Below the pieces are notes generated by a model. That model saw only the letters and a list, made by a program, of their open reading frames with translations, had not been told where the DNA came from and did not search any database. A program made the translations under genes and the position numbers. Source: Apostichopus japonicus (Eukaryota > Echinodermata > Holothuroidea > Aspidochirotida > Stichopodidae). From it: a stretch of DNA of 64,000 bases. Location: assembly GCF_037975245.1 (NCBI RefSeq), contig NC_092567.1, positions 11,940,376-12,004,375 of the forward strand. Direction: 5' to 3'. The number at the start of each line of letters is the position of its first letter. Position 1 is the first letter of the stretch. Below are positions 48,924 through 60,783 of this stretch, piece by piece.

Positions 48924-51900
48924 GCTCCTTGAGAGTAAGTGAAAACTAGCTGGGATGTTTTTCTCAAAAAACAATCTGGGGGAGGGGGGATTTTGTAAAG
49001 TTTGTCAGTCAATTTAGGAAGTGTTTTTTTTTTCTTTTAGAAGTTGTAGACTAATAGTAGCCTTATATTGGAGTAACATACAAAAATTCTAGGAATCAGG
49101 AAGTGATAAAAGTATCATCAAAAGTTGGATTACTGAAGTAATGTTATATTTCTTGGTAGAATTTATCACGCCCGATAAATCAGAATAGTAGTTTGAATCA
49201 CGGCATGAATATCACTGCTTTTATGTGAATGACCTTTCCTTGCTGTTATTAACGGATTTTTTTAACAAAATGTTCCCGTTACAAGAATATTTTACCATGC
49301 ATAAGCTAAATAAACACAACTGCACAACAACTCTGCTGACCCTACATGAGTTTTTTATGCTCCAGCATTGTGTAAGTCGTGTACACATACTATACACTCA
49401 TTTACCATCATAGCGATCGATAAGTTTCTTGTAGACAGCATAGGGAACCACATTAACAACATATGATTAGCTGAAGTTCTTTATCTTGAGCTCTTATGTT
49501 TACTACCGATAAAGTTACACGGGTATGAAGTTATGCGTTATTTCACGCCTTCGACACTAGATGTGTTCGTTGTAACAAATTCTGGGGGAACTTTTGATGT
49601 TTATAGACAATTTGCTCTTATTTAGGAACACCTGCAAGGGGCAAGGGAATATCAGGGGACTAGCACTCCCCATGGAAAATAAAACTGTTAACAACAATCA
49701 GGGGTAAACAAAACTAATGATGCATACAAATTAAGCACATTCCAGCTCGGTATAGGGGCTCAGAAAAACAGTGGTGGTCATTTAATTCCTAGAATATTGC
49801 TGGGGCTTTCCCAGCCGTACATTTCGGCGTAGCGTTGTTTTCGGTTTGCTATTATTATGTACTGACATTATAACATTTGTATTTGCAAAATTTTCATTGC
49901 AGACGACAGCATATTTGGGCATAGTCAAGATTGTAATTTGAGGAATTGTCTGAAACCTTATTTATGAACCAAAATCATGATGCATCTTGTAGACAAATGT
50001 TAGTTACCAAAGCGTCAAAAAACCTTACTCTTTGCCACATGTATAATATTTCAGGGTCGGCTAGCGGGAGTTGGTGGTGGTGAGGTATATGTGTTGGAAA
50101 ATGCATTTTACTTTTCTAGCACATCATTTTGTGAATTTCCGTAGGCGTATCATTTCGTTATGTCATGACGTGGTCAGCCAAGAGTGTGTGTCCCGTGAAG
50201 CAATCCCCTGATCTGTTTCCCCAATCTTTTAAAAAAATAGGTAATCCTGGCTAAAAAAAAACATTTGATTTGAAACAATACCTGTTCTGGTGTGAATTAC
50301 GTAAAAATATCTTCCCCAGTGTTTGAAAACTGGACAGTGGAAGGTGTCACCTGTCATACCAAACTGAATTTGAAACAAACAGGTGTAATGGAATTGTCGG
50401 AAACTTTTAGATAATGTTTTGTTTTGTTTTTCTTTGAAATCTGCATCTAAAGTTCCCAGACATTGACGAGGTTACATTGCGACAGCACACACGGAAATTA
50501 GGATACTCCTTCAGGATTGTTGGTCTACACAATCGTAGCAAATACTGAGTACGATTAAAATTCATGTGTACGGATATCTTAAATTTTGTTCGGTAACAAT
50601 ATTTGCAAAAATTGCACTACAGTGGTTATGACATTATTATTCTCATGTTGGGTTCACCCGTAGAGTATTTTCTTTGAACAGAATACTCACTTTCAACGTT
50701 AAATATTAGAATGAAACTGCAGACAGTGTAAATGAATGACTGATTGTACCATTGTAATAACAATCTAATAATAACATGTGTGGATAATTACCAAAAATAT
50801 TTTATAATACACATTTATATCAATAATTATCTCGAAGAGAAGGGAAAACTTAAACAGGACCCAAGGGTGCATTTATAATTTAATATGAGGTAATACTACC
50901 GTTTTGTCGCCTTTGTGAACGCAGGAAATGAAATTAATTATCATCCATTTACATTGTTGACAACAAGGTTATATAGTTCAAAGGAAAATGATTAAAACAA
51001 AACGTGAGTGTATGAAACAATAACGTTGTATTATTGACCTAAAGCAGTATATTAAATGTAATTCGTATGATTTCCTCATGTTGTCATAACAAGTTTCAAA
51101 ATTCGCCAAAATTCGGTGATCAAATGGGTTGGAAATTGATGTTTTATAAATGGGGCAATCGTTTTAAAAACAATAAATCACTTTGACTACATTTTTATTG
51201 AATACAAATATCGCTGGTCAGGTGAATATACCCGGACCGCATAGAATAGACTACTTTACTAAATGGTATTATATAGTACATGATATTATAACCTATGAAA
51301 AGGTTTCAAAATATCTTATTGAAGAGCAACCATTCAATAAGGAAACAAACTTTGGGAGTAAAAATAGGCAGTAACGCCTAATTAATGTCACTTGATTTAG
51401 TTTACTTTGTTGCACACTAATTAAAAACAATGCTGATTTTTATTGTCCGGCGTTGTCTCTATAGGAAGATTCCTTGTACAGTTGAAGGATAATAAGACCT
51501 GTACATGAGACGTAGGACGCGAATAGGTATTATAGGCACCTTTAATACGTTCAACTGATCTCAAACATATATAGACGAGGTTCAAAGGAATTGACTCAAC
51601 CTTACGTGAATATGTCTAGTAAAAAGCTTGAAACGGGATTTTCCGTTTCAACTATGTCTAGCCATTGCACACGTACCTGCATATCAATCATCAACTCAAC
51701 CCGCTTCTAAAGACAAAGGTGATACACATTAGCTTGAGACGTTCCGTCAAAAATCATGAACGTTAGCTTGTGTACGTTCAAATATTTATCGTAATTGCCA
51801 GCGACATGTGTTACTTGCGTGGCATATGAATATTCGTGTCCCGTCATTTCACGAGCTGCACTTTTCAATCTCTATATGCGTACTAAGAGATATCGAGAGT

Positions 51901-52386
51901 TGGTTCGAATGTGTGAGGAAAAATATGGGACAGCAAAATAAGTGAAAAGTCATGGCGAGCTGTTACGTCGATAAGGAAAGATTGTACACCCCTTTTTTTA
52001 ATCTGCCTTTCACGTGTCTTGCGGTGGTATTTGCTTCTGGAAAAGCTCCCCCCCCTCCTCTCAATGAAAAAGAGAAAAATATGTGGAAAAGAGAGATTTG
52101 AAAGTTGAAATTGTCACATTTCATAGTTTAAATCAACTTGAAACAGGTGTGAAACAGGCAAACAGCTGCAGGTATGATGCCATTGTTACACACTTGCTGA
52201 TGATGTTTAGTATTTCTTACATATTTGCATTTAATTTTCTGCTCCGAAATGAGTGTCATTCACTCTTTTAAATGCACCACAGGCATTGACTTTATATGCA
52301 CTTGCAACCCTGTTAGGTAAACTAACCAAAAATCTTAGTCAAGGTCAAGGAAAAACAAATCATTTTGTTGTGAGTGCATGTGTAGC
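48924..52386. other. AT-rich sequence without recognised features
   Basis: No exon, tRNA or transposon end could be supported in this 3.5 kb. Confidence 0.4.
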
Positions 52387-52394
52387 AATAACAT

Positions 52395-52734
52395 CAAGGG
52401 CGTAAGAACCGGGGGGGGGGGGGGCTGGGGGGCGCCAGTGAAAAATATGGGGGGGGGGGCGGAAGTATCATTCCGCCCCCCGCTCCGCAAGTCAGAAAAC
52501 CCCTTTTCATTTCCAAATGAGAAAAAAATCTCATTTGGAGCACCAAATTGCATCTAAGTCCAGGTGAAAATGCAAAATTATTTACAAAATGGAGTGGGTG
52601 TTTGAAGTGTGCTATATTGCACCAAATTGCATCTGAGGCCACCTGGAAATGCAAAAAAATTCCAAAGGGGAGGGGACACCCCCTCCATCAGTCTTCAGCC
52701 CCCCCCCACTCAAAAGTACCTTCCTACGCCACTG
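52395..52734. mobile_element. 340-bp hAT-type MITE with perfect 8-bp TSD
   Basis: The left end CAAGGGCGTAAGAACC and right end CCTTCCTACGCCACTG (inverse CAGTGGCGTAGGAAGG) match at 12 of 16 positions. AATAACAT flanks both sides (52387-52394 and 52735-52742). G-tracts lie inside the left end and a C-tract inside the right. The interior has an inexact duplication of CACCAAATTGCATCTAAG (about 52541 and 52620). Confidence 0.85.
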
Positions 52735-53472
52735 AATAACATTACAACTGTTTGGTACATCCGTCGGAAATGAGTGAAAGTTTCACCAGAATGTTACTTC
52801 TCTAGTCATACTCAGCTGTTTATAAGATCATATAACAGAAATGGAAATGCTGGTTGTAATGTCGTAAAACTCATGGAACATTTTAGAAATGTACTAACAA
52901 TTGTAATAACAATGTTGATATTTTATTTAAACTCGCGGAGAACATCAATCAGAGACTTATATAAATGCTCTTGTTTCTTAAGTTATACAATGATAACCAT
53001 CATAAAGGGAATCCAAACAAACCACGTCTTCACCAGTTAACGTGTACATGAGATTAATATATCCGACTGACTTGACGTGCATGCCAAATATGAAATATTG
53101 CACTCACCGTAACGATGGCTTGGTTAAAAGCAGACTTTCCGATTGGAGAGAGGCGTGCGTGTCCCTCGTAATTACGCCACTGACATTGATTCCATAGACA
53201 AGTCAACTAATTCAATTAATAGTAGTTGGTAGTATATATTAATAAAACAAAGATTACCAATACATCAACATTACAAAAGTTTACATTTTTGACAAACAAT
53301 CAAAAGTACAAATCGTATTTTTATTTTGGGGGAATTCAAAATAATGTGTTTGATGCACCTTAAATATGACATTTCAAATGTATTGTAATGTAAAAGTACT
53401 AAATAATGTTAAACGGTTGCTAGAGTCAATAGTAAACCGATAGTATACCTGCACGATGAAAATATACATATG

Positions 53473-53767
53473 CAGCCGCGTAGCTAGGAATTTGCCAAGA
53501 TAGGGGCGAACCTGTAAGGATAATTATCAGAGTCGTAGATTCGGCGTTAGATACTATCTAAGCGGAGCGCCATAATGAGTTTGCGCGAAGCGTACAAGAA
53601 AATTTTTGTTCGAATGTGCCTCCCAGATCGCTGGAAATGTCACTTCCCAGGCCTTGCAAGTTGCATCTAAGCATTTTCTATTTGAAATTACTAGCGATAT
53701 TATAAAAACGTAGAAAAAAATATGCTCAAGAGGGGGGGGGGGTCGCCCCCCCTTGGCTACGCGCCTG
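53473..53767. mobile_element. 295-bp hAT-type MITE (core family) with imperfect TSD
   Basis: The left end CAGCCGCGTAGCTAGG and right end CCTTGGCTACGCGCCTG are inverted copies. The flanks TACATATG and TACATTTA share six of eight bases. The interior has CTATCTAAGCGGAGCGCCAT, GCGAAGCGTACAAG and CTGGAAATGTCACTTCCCAG, the sequence shared by the copies at 190-1172 and 47810-48538. Confidence 0.75.
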
Positions 53768-56221
53768 TACATTTATCAATATAACACTAGTTTTAGACAT
53801 TTGTCAATATTAACTCAGATGGCTTTGAGCAATTCAGAACCAATTCAAGGGCAAAATCCTACATCCACCCAACGTCAATTTAGGGTGAGATGTTTGCACT
53901 TTGGTTTTGATTTCGGTGCATTTTGCAAATTGCATTCTATGCTTAAGCATGCATGGTTAGTAGAGATTGAACTAAAGGAAGATTCTTTCCAAAAAAAAGG
54001 GTATTTTGTTTTTATTAACACATTTATTAATCTCAATTTGTAGGGACCAAATTACTGAGAACATGACCTAAGAGGGGTGATATAGAAGGGCTGCAGGAAG
54101 GTCCCCGAATTTGTGTTTAAAATGCCTGGATGTTGTTAAGAATATCACGATATATATTAACACTGGAAAATTAGATTAATAAAACGAAAGGTGCACCTCT
54201 GGAGGGCAAACAAAACTTTGGTATCAATGAAAGGAAATTTTAAAATATGAAAATAAATTTGTTCAATTACAGTACGGTGATTAATAAACAAAACAATTTT
54301 ACAATGTATGGAGTTGCGGAACTCACCCCATTTGAAGTGTATAATGATATATGTAGCCTTGTAACCAGTGGCTGATCTAGTATGTCAGGACAGAAAAGGG
54401 GGGTTCTCGATTTCACAAAATACTTGACATTATAAGTTGCAACTTAACATTCTTTATCTTGGGATATCCTTCTTTAAAGCAGCATTTTGCGTTTGGTCGG
54501 CGCTTTCCACATGTTTCACATGTCTATCGAGTTTTTACATATATTATATCACATAACAGCAAGCAGAGATATTAGCCAACAGCGTTAATTGGAGAGTAAT
54601 TAAGGACTTCTACGGATAATGAGAAGAATGTCTTCCGACAAATTCCCACAGTTCGCTCACACCCACTAGTTTGAATTTAACCAATCAGTGAGTAGCTAAC
54701 ATGTTAAGCTATGAGCCGTTGCTAAAAGTAGATTCAAAAAGTTGCGTTGGTACCATGCACTGCCATAGACAATGTATTTGAAGATACCATGGTGTTATTG
54801 TTATTGTTATATTACCATGGTGTTTATTGCGCTCCTAACGGAAAATATCTTCGGGAAAAACAACGTTGAAAATTGTAAATGTTTCGACTTTTATGCCACC
54901 CTTTGAAGTAAGATTTGAATAGCTAGTTATGTATGTCGTTATGGCACCGTGGAGTCAGTGAGGTTGAGAAAATCATATGAAAGGACGCAAAAAGCTGCTT
55001 TAAAATGTACACTTCCGAAAGAAACTGGTATATTATAGAAGTATGGTAGCAATAGCCTACTTATGCTGAGAGGAAGTCACATGACCAATTTATGTGTAGG
55101 TTAGTTCTTAGCTTTGTGTTATCAATCTTTGTTTCACATGCCAAAGAGACCTACGGGGGAGGGGCGGATGAGCTGAGTGAAGTGGTTATTTAGGGGACTG
55201 GAGCACAACTCCCTAGTTTTTAAAAAAAATGTCATGGGTGTATTTTGCCACGACTCCGTCTTGTCAACGATTTTCCTATAGAGGTGGTACCCATAGGGTA
55301 ACACATAGAGGCCTCAAAGTGCCTACTTATCATCCAATCGTTTATCCTCGAAAATAAAATATACAAAAATAAAAAATCAAGCAAAGTGTGTGTGGGGCGG
55401 GGGGTGTGTGTGGTATCCAAGGCCGCTCAGTATTGACCCTATGGTTTTGCAGAAGGGTCTTAGATTTGCAGTTGGTGGGGTGTTAGTTATGCAGTGTGTC
55501 TTCGGTCTTAGTTTTGTAGACACACGTAACAACCTGTTTTCTTTAACTCACCAAGTTTCATCACTGCAAATTACTTTTGAACATCGTAAAATAAATTGTA
55601 ATTCATTGATCAATCACCTTTAATGTCGGTAGAATGTCATAGTTTTGTCAATATTTCTTACAAGAGATATTTCTAATTCGGAGTAGCCTGCGTTATAGCT
55701 CAAATATAGGTTAATAATATCATATGATTAGTACAGCGACCAGCCTATCGTAGTTGGAGTAGCAATGTAGCATAACTAAACTTCAGGCTAGACATACTAA
55801 AAGAGAGGAAGAAAAGTCGCCAAAACAAAAATAGAATTCGCTGAAACAGAAAATAAAAGTTGTAAAAAAAAATATTGGCAAAGGTAGAATAAAAGTCGAA
55901 GAAATGAATAACTTGATACTCCTGCAACAACTTAAGATATCTAGATATGTTGTTACAACCACATGACGTCATGCGACTTATACTGAAGCCACCCATCCAA
56001 CTGGTGGCGCTGTGCTTGTAATGTAAGAAGTACCGGTGGGTAATACAAACCCTACGTCTTTGACATAACTCAAGTGATAACGTTGACATAAATCACTTGA
56101 AATAGTGATATCGTGTGCCGCACTTGGGTGCCAAAATCGTGAAAAATGTGGCAGTGGAGTGCAGTTTCTCAGGTAATTCTTAGCAAGCGATAGTAGAAGC
56201 AATAACATATGAACATAATTA
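53768..56221. other. Sequence without recognised features
   Basis: Open frames at 53753-54043, 55390-55623 and 55745-56089 have no coding evidence. Nothing else seen. Confidence 0.4.
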
Positions 56222-56540
56222 TTTTAAAGTATAGTAAAGTAAAGTAAAGTAAAATGTATTGATATCAATCATAAAATGTAGATATAATGAAACGGATTCC
56301 GCAGCTTAAAAATATGCAAAATATATATATACAAAAATATGATCAAAATATCATCTAGTTATATGACAGTTAAAAGGCTTTATACTCCTCGGTAAAAAAG
56401 AATGTCTAAAGCGTTCAGTACGCATACGAGGTAGGGTATACAACCTATGTGGAGTGGTGTAATACTTATGGAGAGGATGGTCAGGATCAAGTGTCGTATG
56501 CCCAGCTGCCGTATTGTAATTCCATGGACCCTGGATATAG
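56222..56540 (-). pseudogene. 3' end of a 5'-truncated LINE (end of the reverse transcriptase ORF)
   Basis: Reading the minus strand down from 56540, the frame GPWNYNTAAGHTTLDPDH, then PLHKYYTTPHRLYTLPRM, then RTERFRHSFLPRSIKPFN ends at TGA near 56356. The RTxRFRxSFxPRxIxxFN pattern is the C-terminal signature of many non-LTR reverse transcriptases (CR1/L2/RTE-like). An AT-rich 3' UTR and a (TTTAC)n tail at 56231-56254 follow. The reverse transcriptase core is missing, so this copy is dead. Confidence 0.65.
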
Positions 56541-56874
56541 TTAGCCTAGGCCCCTAGACCGGCTACGGCTGTCCTTTCGGATGCGATATAACTAAAGCCT
56601 GTTGACAAAAATCATCATCACCTCATTTACTCAAAAGCGTATCCTTAACGATAGATCCAAATTCCAGAATGAGATGGAATGACGGTTGTGATGTCATGGG
56701 CATATCACTAACATTACAGTACTAGGAAATAGGCTTAGCCTAACTTAGGCCTATGTACGTAGCCTTGCAACTCGGTGGGATCTGTTATCTTGCATAAACT
56801 ACTACCCACTTTGCAACATTATTTCTCAGAATTGCATGCACAAACTAATGTGGAAGCTTTACACAAAAGTGAGT

Positions 56875-57110
56875 GCGGGAAGGGGGGGGGGGGCGGTGGG
56901 GAGGGTTAAATTTTCACGGCATTTTCAAGGGATAATTATGACAATATCTGAGAGGAGCACTGAAATAACACAAGCACGAAATATGTTTGCCATGTGCCTC
57001 TCAGGTACCGGAAATGACACTTTCCAGACATTAAAAGTTGCACAAAACATTCCACTTATTCGAGTCATTAGAAGCGATACAAAATGTTCAAAGTTGGTTC
57101 TTAAGTCAGG
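56875..57110 (+). mobile_element. Diverged remnant of the hAT MITE core family
   Basis: A G-tract at 56882-56893 is followed by TGCCTCTCAGGTACCGGAAA, TGACACTTTCCAGAC and TTAAAAGTTGCA. These parallel TGCCTCCCAGATCGCTGGAA, TGTCACTTCCCAGGC and TTGCAAGTTGCA at 53618-53670. The termini are lost. The 95-residue frame across it is not a gene. Confidence 0.45.
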
Positions 57111-57730
57111 AGTACAGAACTAAGCACTCTGGTCACCATAACATGTCTCTGTTTGTGCCAAGTACACCTACTCTTTCACAAAAACGGGTAAAATCAAATT
57201 CAATTTCAAAGTCGAATGCACAATGTATGTATGTAGACGTACAAATGATCTGGCTTTTTGCCGTATAACGCAAAGCGGATCACTATTGTCAAGGTTTCAC
57301 TACTTAAACAAACGGCGATGCAATGGCTTACTGTTTTTGTTGGCATCCAAATGGACATTATAGTAATGTTTGCCTTGTTGGAGTCATATTATATCGTTGA
57401 AATACTTAGAGCTGTTTTTTCTTCTTCAGTAAAGTGTATTTTTCTTATAATTGCCTATAAGTTTGTTTGGAAATGTAATGTCAAAACTAAGAACCTGTTG
57501 TCGGGACGGGTGTTAGATTAGGAGAAAATTAAAAAATGATGTCAATTATATAAACTCTTAGAAGAGAGGGGTGTTGGTTTGTATCAGGAGGGAGTTGAAG
57601 GGTAATGTAGTTCATTCAATGACACTTGAAGAAAGAGCCATTGATATGACTAGGGAATTACTTAAATATGACGACTTGCCTGTTAATATTATACATGTTT
57701 TGTTTTTTTTTGTGGGGGAGGGGGTGGGAG

Positions 57731-58237
57731 GTTAGTTTAGTTTAGTAGAAAAAAAGGATCAGGAGGGACACTTAAGTCCCCATCAAGGACCCTATAGAGA
57801 GAGGAAAAAAACTGAAGACACAAACACTCAGACCCGATTACAATGCTTAAAGTGCTTGTCCAAAGCATTCTTAAACCCATTGACACTACTTGCAAGTACA
57901 ACTTTCTCAGGTAAACCATTCCACTCATTCACAACCCTATTAGAAAAAAAAAAGTTATGCCGAATATTAATCCTACTATGTGATTTTTGGAGTTTAAGAC
58001 AATGACCTCTAGTACAACTACTGTTAGCAAACATGAAAAAGTCGGTAAAGGATAAATTGTCGAAACCATACACAATCTTGAAAACCTGGATCAAGTCCCC
58101 ACGTAACCTCCTAAGCTCCAGTGTGGTGAGATTCAACAGTTGTAACCGCCTATAATAAGGAACCCTCTTTAAGGAACTAATCATCCTAGTAGCCCTCCTC
58201 TGGACCTTTTCAAGTACTTCCTTATCCTTGTCCTAGG
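57731..58237 (-). pseudogene. 5'-truncated LINE: C-terminus of a CR1/Jockey-type reverse transcriptase ORF
   Basis: The minus strand reads DKDKEVLEKVQRRATRMI from about 58235, then SSLKRVPYYRRLQLLNLTTL, ELRRLRGDLIQVFKIVYGFD, and further on RGHCLKLQKS, NRVVNEWNGLPEKVVLASSV and NGFKNALDKHF, stopping at 57828. The LEKVQRRATRMI, RRLRGDLIxVFKI and F/SNRVVNxWNxLP motifs are the end domain of CR1/Jockey-like LINE ORF2. An in-frame TAG lies immediately upstream, where homology ends, so the copy is 5'-truncated. The 3' UTR ends with CTAAACTAAACTAA at about 57731. The frame is otherwise intact, which suggests a fairly young insertion. Confidence 0.85.
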
Positions 58238-59559
58238 TAAGGGAGGTGTGAAATAGTTACAATAATTTAGGATGTTAAAGAAAGAAAATGTCTTAACTGG
58301 TGGAAGGCATTCGAAAAGTGTTTTCATCGGTGGGGGTATAGGAAGGTAGTAGAGAGTTAAGTAGTCACGCGATATCAATTACAGAATATACAATATAAAC
58401 ATTTAGCTGATTATATGAATATGACTACTTGTCTATTAATATTAGATGTTGAGGGTTTGCAGTATTGTGAAATAGCCATACAATGTCAAACAACGTAAAT
58501 GTCTGAAATATGACAACCGTTAACTATTTAATCGTCACAATCTATCAGTCTAAATTACTAACGATGATATAGTATCAATCGTATACATCATGACCGATAC
58601 GCAGATGTTAATAAGAATATTAAACATTTTGTTTTTGTAGTACTTTGCTTTTCTATATCCAAATAAATAAACAAATTGTTTCACGCCAAATTATTATTTT
58701 TTTATTGAAGTTATGGACTGATTTCATCTTTTAAACTCTTATATATAATTACAATTACAATTTATATTTTCCATAAAAATAATTATCCTTGATTAATTTG
58801 GGAAAAGTTTCTAATCGTCATAATCATATTTCTTTCCCGGCTACGAAGATCTTTTAACTTGACCCCCCCCCCCCAAAAAAAAAAAAAAAGAAAGATGAAA
58901 AACATTAATCTATATCATCTAAACCTTTAATGAAGAAATTCTGATATGATGAACTTGAACAGATGTGTAGATACTGAAATTACGTCAACGGTTATCCTTC
59001 AAATAATAGGTCCTTGAAAAGAAAGAAAAATAGACGGTTGGCCATGTATGAAAGTTGGAACGTGCATCTAATTATGTTACTGGAATTCACCATTATATGT
59101 TAGTATACTTGTTTTGTCATTATTATTCAAATCATTTGGAAAGGAAAAAGACCATAGTCATCGCCTGGCACACTGTTCGCAAATACAAAGATTCAGTTAA
59201 AATGTTTAGCACTATCGTGGAGTGCATCTGTAGTATTGTAAAACAAAAGGGTACCAATTTTATTTTCTTAATCGTATGTATGCATTCCTGGAATTGCAAA
59301 TGTTATTCAGACCGTTCCACTTGCAATAACAATAGCTACGATAAGCAAATAGGATGCACTGTGGACGCTGCTTGACTTACAATAGTTCAGTAAAAGTAGT
59401 GTTTTGTTAATTATTGGAGAAACAGAGAAATAAAACAAAAGGGTTGTTAGCATCCATTCAATTATCAATAAAAAATGTTAACTCAATCAGACAATAGTAA
59501 TCCGTAGGCCATGTTGGAACCAACCGTCAGAGAACTAATGAGTACTGGATACCAGGTTC
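58238..59559. other. AT-rich sequence without recognised features
   Basis: A C/A tract at 58863-58889. The 106-residue open frame at 59055-59375 is not convincing as a gene. Nothing else seen. Confidence 0.4.
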
Positions 59560-59697
59560 AATACACCGCCTGCAGGTTTGTAGGTAAAGCTACCCTTCTA
59601 AGGCAAGAGGTTCGAAACCGGTAAAGAAGTTTTTAATTCCACTGTTGGCAACTGCCACCTGTATCGAGCAATACTAGTTGTCACTCTCGGTAGGCAC
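59560..59697 (+). mobile_element. tRNA-derived SINE copy (same family as 31795)
   Basis: AGAGGTTCGAAACCGGTAAA (B box), TTTAATTCCACTGTTGGC, CCACCTGTATCGAGCAATAC and TAGTTGTCACTCTCGGTAGG follow the order seen on the minus strand at 31795-31910. The A-box part (GTAGGTAAAGCTACCC...) is degraded. Confidence 0.55.
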
Positions 59698-59712
59698 GTC
59701 ATACCCCCACAA

Positions 59713-59790
59713 CAGTGGCGTAGCCAGACTTTTCCATCTGGGGGGGGGGCAAAGGGGGGGGGGCGGAGGGTGTGATTGGTGGGGCAGACT
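59713..59790 (+). mobile_element. Single end of a hAT-type MITE
   Basis: CAGTGGCGTAGCCAGACTTT is followed by two G-tracts (59739-59749, 59753-59763). No matching right end or duplicated CCCCACAA was found, so the copy is probably truncated. Confidence 0.5.
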
Positions 59791-60222
59791 AAGCTAGTAC
59801 AAAATACATACCAAACAGTTTGCATGACAAACTGTGGCAAATCGGGTATTGTGTCAGCAATGTAGGGTACAGATGGTCACTCTAGTTAGCTGACGTTTTA
59901 TGTTATTTCCACATAGGTATTTTTAACGATAAAACAGATCACTGAAAAAGTCATCGATAATTCTCTTTAAAAATCTGAATAGACTATGCTCTTTCTGTCA
60001 GTATTCAAAGATGATCAGCATGATATCTGACTTGCCTGGGAGTGTAACCCCCCCCCCCCCAATCAATAAAAGATGTTATCATTCCCCCTGCGGGCCCTTC
60101 TTTTGCACTTTCTAGGGCTCACTCAAACAGTCTAGCGAATGTTAATTAGCCTATTTTGATGACTGTCTGCGAACTTATCGACGAATTTTGCGCACTATTA
60201 CAGACTCAGCCTCAGGCGGCTA

Positions 60223-60783
60223 AGGTGACCATATTTTCGTGACTGAAATCGGGGACATTTATTGCGTGACTGATATGGGGGAGGGGTTAAGGGGCTGTCC
60301 CCCTCCCCTTTAGAACATTTTCAAGTGCCTAAGGTGCTTAGATGTAAAATGGTGATACTTTGAAGCACTTTTTAAATCAATTTTATTTTCAAAAATGTAG
60401 CTTTTTCTTAAATGAAATCCACTTACTTGAGGTAGTTCTTTGAATGCTTGTGATTTGCTCATGGTCACACTATAAGTGTCGTTGTGTCGCCGTAGTTGCC
60501 ATTTATACGGTCGAAAGAGTGCTAGGCTAGATCGATCTAGCATATTTTTAACAGTGTTTCCACTTTACACTGGCCCACCTGAAATACTGGTTATAAGTTC
60601 CATTCTGCGACTGCACACTTGACTAAATTTTGTTTTTACAATTATTTTACTAATAATGTGGGATATTTTCGAAATTCCTGAACATTTTGACGAATCGGGG
60701 ACATTTTCGGGGACACTTGTTCATCGGGGACAACACACTGTAATCGGGGACTGTCCCCGAAAATCGGGGACGTCTCATCACCT
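60223..60783. mobile_element. DNA transposon-like element with CGGGGAC-repeat ends
   Basis: The left end AGGTGACCATATTTTCGTGA then AATCGGGGACATTT, and the right end CGGGGACTGTCCCCGAAAAT then CGGGGACGTCTCATCACCT, are inverted. The right end holds five CGGGGAC units. Target-site duplication is unclear (GGCGGCTA against CGGGCCTA). No transposase. Confidence 0.5.

Noticed and set aside
57737-58184. Independent host gene
   Set aside because: The protein carries the end-domain motifs of a LINE reverse transcriptase ORF and is cut at its 5' side, so it is a transposon fragment.
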